DNA from: Pseudomonadota bacterium
GTDB lineage: Bacteria > Desulfobacterota > QYQD01
Assembly: GCA_011046395.1 (NCBI GenBank)
Contig: DSAQ01000053.1
Span: 1 to 45,916 of the forward strand
Length of the DNA stretch: 45,916 bases
Reading direction: 5' to 3'
Shown: positions 15,647 to 23,473 of the stretch, piece after piece
How positions within the stretch are numbered: the stretch's first letter is position 1
Layout of the letters: each line of letters begins with the position of its first letter
The notes under the pieces: generated by a model
Databases searched by the model: none
What the model was told of the DNA's origin: nothing
What the model saw: the letters and a program-made list of their open reading frames with translations, nothing else
Program-made: the position numbers and the translations under genes

Positions 15647-17596
15647 ATGGAAGAACTGGCCCCTAATAACATAGAAGTCTTTTATGCACTTCCCGGAGTG
15701 GATTTCCTGGCATTTCTCCCGGAAGAGGAACTCTTCCATTTAGCAAAACGGTTCAAAAGGCTCCAGGCCAGAAAAGGTGAGACAATCTGCCGGGAAGGAG
15801 ATCCGGGAGATTCACTTTTCATAATCAAGTCCGGCATGGTTGGCGTTTACGTAAGGAAGGACGAGCAGGATAACCTTATTGCCCAATTACACCGGGGAGA
15901 TTTCTTCGGTGAACGGGCCATTCTCACCGGGGAACCAAGGATGGCTACAGTCAAAGCAGCCCTTGACGTCGAACTTTTTGAACTTAAGAAAGCAGATTTT
16001 GAGGAACTACTGTACAAACATCCATCGGTTGCTCTGCACATCAGCCGCGTTATATCTTCCAGGTTCAGTAAGGTTGGAGGGCTTATTACTCCGCTGCTCA
16101 CCCCTTGTTTTTATAGTGTCATCGGTTCTCATGCCGGCCTTGGTTGCTCCACTTTCACTGCTATGCTGGCGGTATCCGTCACCCGTGAAACAGGGGGAAA
16201 AGTCCTGGTTATAGACTTGGAAGCCTCCTGTGGACAGGTCTTACATATCTTGGGCGGGGAACAGATAGACTGCCCGGACAAACGATTAATTGAAGACTTT
16301 TCTCCGGAAACCAGGGCTAAGCTAAGGCAATCCTGGTACAAAAGTCCCAACGGTGTCACTATCTTCCAGTTGCCGCAAACGAGTGATCGACAATTTGTTG
16401 CGGAAATCAGGTCGCATCTATCCTCTATCATGGAAGTATTGAAAAATAATTTTGCATTTGTCTTTTTCGATCTCCACCCTGTGATCAATACGGTGAGTAA
16501 AAGGGTCTTGAGGCTCTCTGACTGCATTCTCTTTCTTAGCCCGACCCTTGCGGAAGATATGGCCGATGTCCGGAAAAAGCTCCGTCAGATTCAGAATATC
16601 ACCGATTCTACGTCAGCGCGGGTCAAGATCGGCACAAGCCATACAAGAGGAGACACAGGTCTTCACCGCGCTGAAATAAAGGCCCGTCTGAACCTGGCCG
16701 AGGTTCCGGAGATATGGCAATATAAGGAGGAAGAAAAAAATAGAACTGCGCTGAGAAGACTGGCGCGCGAAATTTGCAAAAGACGAGTCGGGGTAGCGCT
16801 CGGGGCCGGAGGCGCACGGGGATGGACACATCTGGGCGTTCTGAAAGCGCTGGAAGAAAGGGGCATCCCCATAGATATGATGGCCGGATGCAGCATCGGG
16901 GCATTTGTAGCCGCATTATACGGGAAGACCGGTTCGGCAAAAGAGGCTATAAAACTGGCCTTGTCCTATTTCTCCACCACTCGCCAGGTAAGAAAAAATA
17001 TATACGACTACACACTGCTGGGCGGTGGAGTTTTAAAGGGAAATCGCATCCTCTCCGTACTCGAAGAGATGTTAGAGGGTGCAGATTTTCTTGACCTATC
17101 GATCCCGGTGAGTATTATTGCCGTTGACATGGCCACCGGTCAGGAGGTTATTATGGAGCGGGGGTCGGTGAGCAAGGCCGTGAGGGCCAGTATATCCAGC
17201 CCGGGCATGTTCAATCCATTTAATATGAATGGACAGTGGCTTAGCGATGGGGCGCTTCTCAATCCGTTGCCCGTGGATGTACTTGTCAATAAAGGCGCCG
17301 ACTTTGTATTAGCTTCGGTAGTAGAAAGGCGTACCCGCGAGCACTGGCCTGAAAATAGCGGGCCTTCTATCTTAGGCGTACTCGCCCGTTCCTTCTCCAT
17401 AATGTTTTCCCATGCGGCACGGGAAAGCATTAATAAATCTGACATCGTTATTTATCCTGATGTCGAAGGCTACCGGTGGGGAGATTTCCATATGGGAAAG
17501 GAATTAATACGCAGGGGAGAAGAGGCCTGCCTTAAAAAGATCGAAGAGATTGAGAAATTAATAAGCGGAGAACTACCAGCAGTCGGCAGTCGATAG
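15647..17596 (+). CDS. NTE-like phospholipase: cyclic-nucleotide-binding, degenerate ParA-like and patatin domains
   Basis: 649 residues in three parts. (1) A CNB domain (about 17-140) has a phosphate cassette FGERAIL...EPRMATV with E90 and R98 kept, so cAMP or cGMP binding is plausible. (2) A MinD/ParA-like domain (about 155-330) has the P-loop read as GSHAGLGCST, with Cys where the catalytic Lys belongs, so ATPase activity is unlikely. (3) A patatin domain (about 378-640) has the oxyanion loop GAGGARG, nucleophile Ser416 in GCSIG and Asp534 in DGA, all intact. This order, and segments such as RLSDCILFL, parallel eukaryotic neuropathy target esterase. It should hydrolyse (lyso)phospholipids. 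No signal peptide. An acyl-CoA synthetase gene follows. Confidence 0.9.
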   Translation: MEELAPNNIEVFYALPGVDFLAFLPEEELFHLAKRFKRLQARKGETICREGDPGDSLFIIKSGMVGVYVRKDEQDNLIAQLHRGDFFGERAILTGEPRMATVKAALDVELFELKKADFEELLYKHPSVALHISRVISSRFSKVGGLITPLLTPCFYSVIGSHAGLGCSTFTAMLAVSVTRETGGKVLVIDLEASCGQVLHILGGEQIDCPDKRLIEDFSPETRAKLRQSWYKSPNGVTIFQLPQTSDRQFVAEIRSHLSSIMEVLKNNFAFVFFDLHPVINTVSKRVLRLSDCILFLSPTLAEDMADVRKKLRQIQNITDSTSARVKIGTSHTRGDTGLHRAEIKARLNLAEVPEIWQYKEEEKNRTALRRLAREICKRRVGVALGAGGARGWTHLGVLKALEERGIPIDMMAGCSIGAFVAALYGKTGSAKEAIKLALSYFSTTRQVRKNIYDYTLLGGGVLKGNRILSVLEEMLEGADFLDLSIPVSIIAVDMATGQEVIMERGSVSKAVRASISSPGMFNPFNMNGQWLSDGALLNPLPVDVLVNKGADFVLASVVERRTREHWPENSGPSILGVLARSFSIMFSHAARESINKSDIVIYPDVEGYRWGDFHMGKELIRRGEEACLKKIEEIEKLISGELPAVGSR

Positions 17597-17700
17597 TCGG
17601 CAGTCAGGGACCGTCAGTTCGCCGCGGCGAACGAAAGGTACGAACGAATCGAACAACTCGAACGAATTGATAGCTGATAGCTGAAGGCTCATAGGATCAC
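17575..17700. repeat. Degenerate short tandem repeats between NTE-like and acyl-CoA synthetase genes
   Basis: Runs of GCAGTCGGCAGTCGATAGTC type begin inside the last codons of the NTE-like gene. They are followed by a CGAACGAAT-rich tract and a TAGCTGATAGCTGAAGGCT tract. No ORF. They separate two genes that otherwise look like one unit. Confidence 0.55.
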
Positions 17701-17705
17701 CGGAC

Positions 17706-19496
17706 ATGCAAGACACAATTAACCATTTACTTGAGCAGGCCATATCCAAATTCCCGGAAAGTGTTGCGCTGCAGGAAAGGCATCATACCGGGTGGACAAC
17801 CCTGTCCTACAGCGCACTGGGAAAAACTATTGCCGAGTTAGGAACTGGCCTTATCTCCCTGGGTGTAAGACCGGGGGAAAACATAGGCCTTTTCATAAAT
17901 AAAGGCTGCAACTGGCTCATCAGCGACTTTGCTATCCTGGGCAGCGGCGGGGTAGATGTCCCGCGCGGTAATGACCTGGCCCTGGACGAGCTCACCTATA
18001 TAGCCAACCACGCAGAGGTCAAGATCGCTATCACGGATATGTCCCCGGACACAATCCCAATCCTGAAAAAGGAAGCCCCAACCATTGGATACATCATCTA
18101 CTCAGGAGATAAAACGCCCCCCGAAGTAAAAGGTCTCATCACCTGGGAAGAGGTAAGGCTTAAGGGAAAAGAACTGTTATCCAACGGCGATAAGACATTT
18201 TTTGAGCGGGCTAACACGGCCAGAGAAAACGATCTGGCCACTATTGTCTATACCTCAGGCACGACCGGGCGGCCTAAAGGGGTTATGCTCACACATGGGA
18301 ACATAGCTAAAAACGTTGGTTCCGTCCTCAAGTGCATACCGGTATATCCAGGCGAGCGCTTTTTGTCCCTCCTCCCGCCTTACCACATGTTTGAAAGGAT
18401 AATCGAATATGTCGCCCTTTCAAACGGGGCCACGCTTATTTTCAGTGACCCCCACCACTTTCGTAAGGATCTGTCTGCGCAACAGCCAAATTTCATAGCC
18501 GGTGTGCCCAGGCTGTGGGAGATATTTTATCAGGGGGTAATGGACAGATTAAAAAAGGAAAAATATTATAAGCTGATCAGCTTATTACTTACGGCCAGCA
18601 AAAACTTCATAAAATCCAGGCGGTTCATGTACCTTCCACTCCACCTTCTGGCTGACCGGCTGATATATAAAACCGTGCGAAACAACCTGGGCGGCGAGTT
18701 AAGGATAGCGGTGAGCGGAGGAGGAAGCCTGCCGATCCATCTCGATGATTTTTTCGAAATGATAGGAGTAACCCTTCTCAATGGCTACGGGCTGACGGAA
18801 ACCTCACCAGTCCTCACCATAAGACGGCCGGAAGCCAACATTAAGGGCAGCGCGGGAAGACCGATACCCGAAACAGAGATAAAAATACTGACCGAAACTG
18901 AGGAACCCGTCCCGCCCGGCAAGGCCGGGATTATCTGGGTAAAGGGGCCTCAGGTTATGCAGGGATACTTTAAGGACAAGGAGGCCACGGATAAGGTACT
19001 CAAAAATGGCTGGCTGAACACCGGCGATCTCGGCATGCTAACCCCGCAAGGGGATCTCATCATCACCGGCCGGGCCAAGGATACTATCGTCCTTTTGAGC
19101 GGTGAAAACGTGGAACCGGAACCCATAGAAACAAGCCTGGCCTTAAGCCCGTTCATATCCCAGGCCATGCTCGTCGGACAGGACCGAAAATACCCTGGAG
19201 CACTTATAGTGCCACATATACAAGTTATCAAGGATTATGCCCATGAACATAATATACCCTATAGTGATTCTAACCAATTGGTCCAGCATCCTGAAATTAT
19301 CCAGCTTATCAAAAATGAGATGGATCGACTCCACAATAAAAAAGAAAGCGCCAAGCCATGGGCAAAGATTATCAGGTTTAGGCTAATCCCTGAAGAATGG
19401 ACTACACAAAGCGGCCTTTTGACCTTTACCTTAAAAAAGAAAAGGACGGCCATCGCCGCAAATTTTCAAGAAGAGATAGAAGACCTCTACCGGTAA
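17706..19496 (+). CDS. Long-chain acyl-CoA synthetase (AMP-forming)
   Basis: 596 residues of the ANL superfamily, matching the long-chain (FACL) group in length. The P-loop is IVYTSGTTGRPKGVMLTHGN (about 177-196), A5 is GYGLTETSP (about 359), A7 is NTGDLG and A8 is the GRAKDTIVLLSGENVEPEPIE region (shown as ends only). It activates fatty acids to acyl-CoA through acyl-AMP. No membrane helix is evident. Placed after a patatin phospholipase, it could re-activate the fatty acids that enzyme releases. Substrate chain length is not readable. A small conserved protein follows within 40 bp. Confidence 0.92.
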   Translation: MQDTINHLLEQAISKFPESVALQERHHTGWTTLSYSALGKTIAELGTGLISLGVRPGENIGLFINKGCNWLISDFAILGSGGVDVPRGNDLALDELTYIANHAEVKIAITDMSPDTIPILKKEAPTIGYIIYSGDKTPPEVKGLITWEEVRLKGKELLSNGDKTFFERANTARENDLATIVYTSGTTGRPKGVMLTHGNIAKNVGSVLKCIPVYPGERFLSLLPPYHMFERIIEYVALSNGATLIFSDPHHFRKDLSAQQPNFIAGVPRLWEIFYQGVMDRLKKEKYYKLISLLLTASKNFIKSRRFMYLPLHLLADRLIYKTVRNNLGGELRIAVSGGGSLPIHLDDFFEMIGVTLLNGYGLTETSPVLTIRRPEANIKGSAGRPIPETEIKILTETEEPVPPGKAGIIWVKGPQVMQGYFKDKEATDKVLKNGWLNTGDLGMLTPQGDLIITGRAKDTIVLLSGENVEPEPIETSLALSPFISQAMLVGQDRKYPGALIVPHIQVIKDYAHEHNIPYSDSNQLVQHPEIIQLIKNEMDRLHNKKESAKPWAKIIRFRLIPEEWTTQSGLLTFTLKKKRTAIAANFQEEIEDLYR

Positions 19497-19533
19497 GGTA
19501 GCAAAATCACGACAGCGGAGGCTTTTTACTTAC

Positions 19534-19794
19534 ATGGGCAGACACAGACATGAATTTGTGAATACATTTGATGAAGGCCAGATAGCCTTTGGCTTAAGTC
19601 GGGAACTGGATGAAAAGTCCCTCATTGCGTACCTGCAAAAATTTACGGATGACGAGCTTATGCATCTTCTGGTGAAACGACTAACTGACGCAGAGATCGA
19701 GGATATAGTAAATTTTGTCACCAAAATACTCAGAAAGCACCTCGCTGAAGAAGAATATCATAAATATTTTCTGAAAGACGAAAGACATCACTAA
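19534..19794 (+). CDS. Small soluble protein of unknown function
   Basis: 86 residues, His- and Glu-rich, predicted fully alpha-helical, with no signal peptide, membrane segment or cysteine. Notable parts are MGRHRHEFVNTFDEGQ at the start and HLAEEEYHKYF near the end. I believe similar short proteins exist in other deltaproteobacteria but cannot name a domain. The 37-bp spacing after the acyl-CoA synthetase suggests cotranscription. The 265-bp gap that follows (19795-20059) shows no gene or strong terminator. Confidence 0.7.
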   Translation: MGRHRHEFVNTFDEGQIAFGLSRELDEKSLIAYLQKFTDDELMHLLVKRLTDAEIEDIVNFVTKILRKHLAEEEYHKYFLKDERHH

Positions 19795-20059
19795 AAAGGA
19801 TTCGCGCCGGCTTGCACAATTTGCCGAACCAGACTTGGCCTCCTACCAATAAAGATGCCAATCCCGATGTTTTCTTCGGCCAAACCGTCTCAAAATTCTC
19901 CCTACCCATACCATTTCATCTTGCAATCGTACCCATTCCTGATATAGCATTGAATAATACATTTATACTGATACTGGGCCGATAAATTTCCAAATAACAG
20001 CTCAGCTTGCGCGGTTCAGTTCAATTGAATTTGAGGGGGCGGGAAAGGGAGGAAATAGA

Positions 20060-20563
20060 ATGGAAGAGAAAAAAAGGAACTATTATCTGTATGCGATAGG
20101 GATTCTCATTTTACTGCTTGTCGCAGTGTATATATGGAAAACCGCCGCTGTCAGAAATACAGAAAAGAGGTTGACGGAACATTATCAAAAGGTCATCACG
20201 AGCAGGACAGAGGGGCTTCTCCGCATGACGGCTATTCCCTTTAGCTGGGCCGTCAGGAAAGAGATGATCAGGGAAAATTATGATCAGATAAACGAGTATC
20301 TGATTCGGTTTGTTAAAGAGCCGATGGTCAAACAGATACTCGTTGTAAAGTCTGACGGCATCGTTGCGGTCTCGACCGACAAGAAGCTGGAGGGGATGTC
20401 CTTTTCGTCCCTTTATCCAACTCAGACCCTAAACCAAGATGAGATTTCGGCAACTTTCGCAGAAGACGGCAATATAGTTGTGGTTGCCCCGATCATGGGG
20501 CTTAACGCAAGTCTCGGGTTTATCTATATGATTTATATGCCAAAAAAAATCTCCAGGGAGTAG
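20060..20563 (+). CDS. Membrane-anchored Cache/PAS-like sensor fragment
   Basis: 167 residues: one membrane helix (about 9-28), a short helix, then an extracytoplasmic alpha/beta domain with QILVVKSDGIVAVSTDKKLEG and a later DGNIVVVAPI strand, typical of single Cache domains. Normally a second membrane helix with HAMP and a kinase or chemotaxis domain would follow; here the protein simply stops. It may act as a stand-alone ligand-binding partner. AGGGAGG lies 7 nt before the ATG. It has no frameshift and is followed 89 bp later by a lipoprotein gene. Confidence 0.75.
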   Translation: MEEKKRNYYLYAIGILILLLVAVYIWKTAAVRNTEKRLTEHYQKVITSRTEGLLRMTAIPFSWAVRKEMIRENYDQINEYLIRFVKEPMVKQILVVKSDGIVAVSTDKKLEGMSFSSLYPTQTLNQDEISATFAEDGNIVVVAPIMGLNASLGFIYMIYMPKKISRE

Positions 20564-20619
20564 ATATTGCCGCAAAAAGGAGGGAGGTGGATGGGGGAGG
20601 ATTTTCAGAGCAGATAAAA

Positions 20620-20652
20620 TGTCATATAATATATAATTTTTAGGAGGATACG
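20620..20652 (+). promoter_or_regulatory. Possible -10 elements and RBS before the lipoprotein gene
   Basis: Two TATAAT hexamers (20625-20630 and 20632-20637) precede AGGAGG (20642-20647), 5 nt before the ATG. No good -35 box is seen at the right distance, so the promoter is tentative; the RBS is strong. Confidence 0.4.
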
Positions 20653-21243
20653 ATGTTAAAAAGAAAGGATATCAACAGGATTTTGGTATTAATGGTAGTT
20701 TTATCCTTTGCACTTCTCAGTGGATGTGCAAAGCCACCGACGGAAGAGATTACGAAGGCTGAAACGGCTGTAGCAGAGGCTAAGCAGAAAGAAGCAGACC
20801 TTTATGTGCAGGATGTTTTTGCAAAAGCAGAAGAGTCTCTGAAAAAGGCCAAAGATCTTGTTACTGCAAAGAAGTATAAAGAGGCAAAAGAAATTGCCGA
20901 AGAGACAGCCAGGATTGCCCAGCAGTCCGTTTCAATGGTTGAAGCCAATAAAGCCAAGATGAAGGAAGAGGCGGAACAGATGGTTAAAGATATTCAGGGA
21001 GCGATAGCTGAATTAAAAACCTCCGTTGCAATGGCTATCAAGAAAAAGGCTCAGATCAATCGGGAAGAGATACAGGGCATGATAGGCAAGTGGGAGATAG
21101 ATATGGTGAATATAAAAGACCAGATACAGACCGGCAAGATACGTCAGGCATATGACCCGTTATCATCAATAAAGGAACAGGTAAAATCGCAAGCAGAAGG
21201 CATTGCCGCTGCATTAGAACCAGAAACAGCAGACAAAAAATAA
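20653..21243 (+). CDS. DUF4398-like helical lipoprotein
   Basis: 196 residues. The signal peptide ends in the lipobox LSGC with Cys25. The mature part is nearly all amphipathic helix with Ala/Glu/Lys repeats (AKEIAEETARIAQQ), matching DUF4398-type periplasmic lipoproteins, which often have a TPR-like or coiled-coil fold. It is probably anchored in the outer membrane, since no Asp follows Cys25, and faces the periplasm. Function unknown. The upstream neighbour is the Cache-like membrane protein; downstream lie only gene remnants. Confidence 0.78.
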   Translation: MLKRKDINRILVLMVVLSFALLSGCAKPPTEEITKAETAVAEAKQKEADLYVQDVFAKAEESLKKAKDLVTAKKYKEAKEIAEETARIAQQSVSMVEANKAKMKEEAEQMVKDIQGAIAELKTSVAMAIKKKAQINREEIQGMIGKWEIDMVNIKDQIQTGKIRQAYDPLSSIKEQVKSQAEGIAAALEPETADKK

Positions 21244-21277
21244 CAGGCAGGAGGGGGGGATTAAAGAGGGCGCCTCA

Positions 21278-21415
21278 ATGGTTGAGGAAGGGCTACTGTT
21301 GTAAAAGAGAAGGCAGAGGAACTTACTGAAGAAGGTTCATGAGCGGGTAGCAGAACTCGGTGGCCGGGTGTATGATTTGAGTTCGAAAGTCATAAATACT
21401 ATGGATGACACATCC
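21278..21415 (+). pseudogene. Remnant of a YtxH-like small helical protein
   Basis: ATG GTT GAG GAA GG starts a reading frame that continues as ATVVKEKAEELTEEG only after a one-base frame change, then reappears in another frame as KKVHERVAELGGRVYDLSSK. The pieces are in the order expected for YtxH-like stress-type proteins, but with at least two frame disruptions and a missing centre. It is not translatable as one protein. Confidence 0.55.
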
Positions 21416-21422
21416 GACACCC

Positions 21423-21554
21423 GGCTTCGACAATGAAGCTCAAGCATTGTGGGATGATCCTGATTTAATTGAGATTCCTGTAAAAACCAGTGATGAACCA
21501 AGATTTTTGATAATCGGAAAGATTGCAGGAAAGCACTGGTCAGGAGTTACTTAA
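21423..21554 (+). pseudogene. BrnT toxin remnant
   Basis: The frame from 21423 reads FDNEAQALWDDPDLIEI and ends LIIGKIAGKHWSGVTY, matching the middle of BrnT-type ribonuclease toxins (FDDP... RFLIIGK...). The N-terminal strand with the FEWD motif is missing, there is no start codon, and the C-terminal third is cut by TAA at 21552-21554. No BrnA antitoxin gene follows. Confidence 0.6.
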
Positions 21555-21715
21555 GAAATCGTAGTCAATCCCATTGAATTAAAGTCTCTATCAAAAGAGA
21601 GGGCCGGCAGGTTCTTTAGTTCGCCTGAAATGAGAATATATGAAAGGGCATCCACATACGAAATTTTCCTATCTTTTCCCAAAAGATTGAACAAGGCGAT
21701 GGCCTGATGGCAATG
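21551..21715 (-). pseudogene. C-terminal remnant of a PIN-domain (VapC-like) toxin
   Basis: The minus frame gives KISYVDALSYILI followed by LPALSFDRDFNSMGL, the typical end of a PIN nuclease with the late acidic residues (D of YVDA, D of FDRDF). The N-terminal half with the first catalytic Asp is absent; the ORF runs instead into sequence antisense to the HNH gene. Its stop overlaps the stop of the BrnT remnant. Confidence 0.55.
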
Positions 21716-21731
21716 GTTGGAGAGTGTGCAT

Positions 21732-22130
21732 ATGTCACCGAAGAAGACACAAACAGAGGGCGACAAGCAGGACCAGATCATTGCTGAAGCGCGCCGCGAC
21801 CGAGAGCGTCGGCAGAAGACCTATCGGGAGCGAGCCCTCAAGATTTTCCCGTGGATTTGCGCGCGGTGCGGGCGTGAATTCATGGGCAAGAGACTTCGTG
21901 AGCTGACGGTCCATCATAAGGACCACAACCACGATAACAATCCGCCTGATGGCAGCAACTGGGAGCTACTGTGTCTCTATTGTCATGACAATGAGCACTC
22001 ACGCTATTTGGATGCAGAATGGTATGACGGTCCAACGCCGGGAGGCGAGCCGGAACCACCTTCGACTTACAGGTCGTTCGCTAATCTCGCTGCCTTGCTG
22101 AAGGACAAGAACCTGAAGGACAAAAAGTAA
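21732..22130 (+). CDS. YajD-like HNH protein
   Basis: 132 residues from the ATG at 21732, chosen because GGAG lies 9 nt upstream; a TTG at 21717 is less likely. A basic, helical N-terminus leads to an HNH fold with CARC (about 46-49), the core LTVHHKDHNHDNNP and CLYCHDNEH. It is similar to E. coli YajD, a putative DNA endonuclease of unknown biological role. The two C-x2-C pairs should hold a structural zinc. It sits directly beside toxin-gene remnants, and its codon use looks more GC-rich than the ICMT-family gene that follows, so transfer is possible. Confidence 0.82.
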   Translation: MSPKKTQTEGDKQDQIIAEARRDRERRQKTYRERALKIFPWICARCGREFMGKRLRELTVHHKDHNHDNNPPDGSNWELLCLYCHDNEHSRYLDAEWYDGPTPGGEPEPPSTYRSFANLAALLKDKNLKDKK

Positions 22131-22139
22131 AGGAGCACC

Positions 22140-22748
22140 GTGCATACAGCAGCTGAAAGATACAGACTTGGATTTAGTTGGTTAATTGGATTAATTTTCA
22201 TCTCAATAATTCTATTTTCAAAATCAGGTCACGAAGGGTCACTTTCATATGAAATTCTAGAATTATCCGGATGTGCATTGATAGTTATTGCAACCCTTGG
22301 ACGAATCTGGGCTACCGTTTACATCGGAGGAAGAAAAGATGAAGAATTATGCCAGGATGGGCCATATTCTATATGGCGAAATCCTCTGTATGTGTTCTCT
22401 TTTCTCGGTGCAGTTGGGATCATTCTTAGCTCGGGGAAATTAATACTTCTTTTTATAATCATGCCTTTTTTTATTTATAACTACTACTTTGTTATCAAAG
22501 GAGAAGAAGCAAGACTCTTTGAATTATTTGGGAATGAATACGCTGAATACTGCAAAAAAGTTAAACGAATTATCCCAAACTTCAATAACTATTGGTCAAA
22601 AAACAGTTTCGAAGTTTACCCGAAGGTTTTTTTCCGCTCAATGGTCCATGCCAGTCTTTTTATGTGGTTATTCATTTTATTAGAATTTCTTGAATATTTT
22701 AAAGAAAATACAAAATTGATACCGACCTTATTTTATTTACCATTTTAG
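22140..22748 (+). CDS. ICMT/PEMT-family membrane methyltransferase
   Basis: 202 residues with about five membrane helices. The family signature is YSIWRNPLYVFSFLG (about 82-96), then GEEARLFELFGNEYAEYCKKV (ends shown), the SAM-binding Glu-Tyr part of isoprenylcysteine carboxyl methyltransferase and phospholipid methyltransferases. The start is a GTG with AGGAG 4 nt upstream, only 9 bp after the HNH gene. The extra C-terminal helix (165-195) is unusual for the family. The sequence is AT-rich compared with the window as a whole. The substrate is unknown; in bacteria it need not be a prenyl-cysteine. Confidence 0.8.
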   Translation: MHTAAERYRLGFSWLIGLIFISIILFSKSGHEGSLSYEILELSGCALIVIATLGRIWATVYIGGRKDEELCQDGPYSIWRNPLYVFSFLGAVGIILSSGKLILLFIIMPFFIYNYYFVIKGEEARLFELFGNEYAEYCKKVKRIIPNFNNYWSKNSFEVYPKVFFRSMVHASLFMWLFILLEFLEYFKENTKLIPTLFYLPF

Positions 22749-22756
22749 AGAATAAA

Positions 22757-22990
22757 ATCTAATCGGGTAACCGGGGGCTTTTCCCCTCCCAGTCCCCATA
22801 CCACCCAGCATCCGCCTGCGGCGGGCGGCTCACAGGGCCTACCAGGTTCGCCCCAGGCGAAATCATGAACGTTCACCCACAGCTCTTTAAGTGAAACAAC
22901 CCCCCTGATTTTTCAGTCATTGGTTGGTCATGCCGGTCTGGATGGCCAGAGTACAAACCTGACCGGCCTCCCTGCCAGCCATTTATGAAG
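22757..22990 (-). other. Structured non-coding remnant, possibly the 3' tail of a group II intron
   Basis: On the minus strand this gap reads GTGGGTGAACGTTCATGA, then GAACCTGGTAGGCCCTGTGA, and ends GCCCCCGGTTACCCGATT. This G-rich, stem-forming order reminds me of sequences at the 3' end of intron reverse-transcriptase loci. No maturase ORF remains. The palindrome TCCGCCTGCGGCGGG (22811-22825) sits inside it. The call rests on memory of similar tails and is weak. Confidence 0.25.
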
Positions 22991-23005
22991 CTTTTAAGCT
23001 ATATT

Positions 23006-23317
23006 TCAGAGTACCTTCCGCCCGCTATTCAGGGCCTCCTCTTCCACAAACCTATCCATAACATAGAGCCTGATCTTATGACTCCTGGGAAACTCCTTCT
23101 TTAAGAGGGGCTTCAATATCTTCTCCAGCTTTTCCGGCTTCAGGCGAAATTTTTCCTGGAAATAGCCGTTCTCAATGACTAACAGGTCCTCTTCGCCCGT
23201 CTTGACAATAATGACCGATCGGTTGCGCTTATAGGTCCGGAGGTCCAGATAATGGCCTACCGGAAGCTTTTCCAGCCTTTCGCGGACGGTTTCAATTATC
23301 TTGGTCTTATCAATCAT
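23006..23317 (-). CDS. Small conserved-looking protein of unknown function
   Basis: About 103 residues from the ATG at 23317, preferred over a TTG at 23365 because the sequence before MIDKTK is low in character. The predicted fold is alpha-beta-beta-alpha (KIIETVRERLEKLP, then SVIIVKTGEEDLLVIENGYF, then a Lys-rich helix). It lacks cysteines, a signal peptide or membrane segments. No clear ribosome-binding site is visible. It lies downstream of gltX in the same direction after a 156-bp gap. I do not recognise the family. Confidence 0.65.
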   Translation of the reverse strand: MIDKTKIIETVRERLEKLPVGHYLDLRTYKRNRSVIIVKTGEEDLLVIENGYFQEKFRLKPEKLEKILKPLLKKEFPRSHKIRLYVMDRFVEEEALNSGRKVL

Positions 23318-23473
23318 TGGAAACGGTTGGGTTAACGGGCTGGAAGTCTTTGCGGATATCCCCAATAAAGCGGTCAGCGTTCAGCTTAATGTTTTGTTTA
23401 TGCTAGGTTTTTTTCGCCTCGGCGAATCTGCCTGTGGCACGACCGGAAACGGTAGTTTCCGGATGAGCACTAA

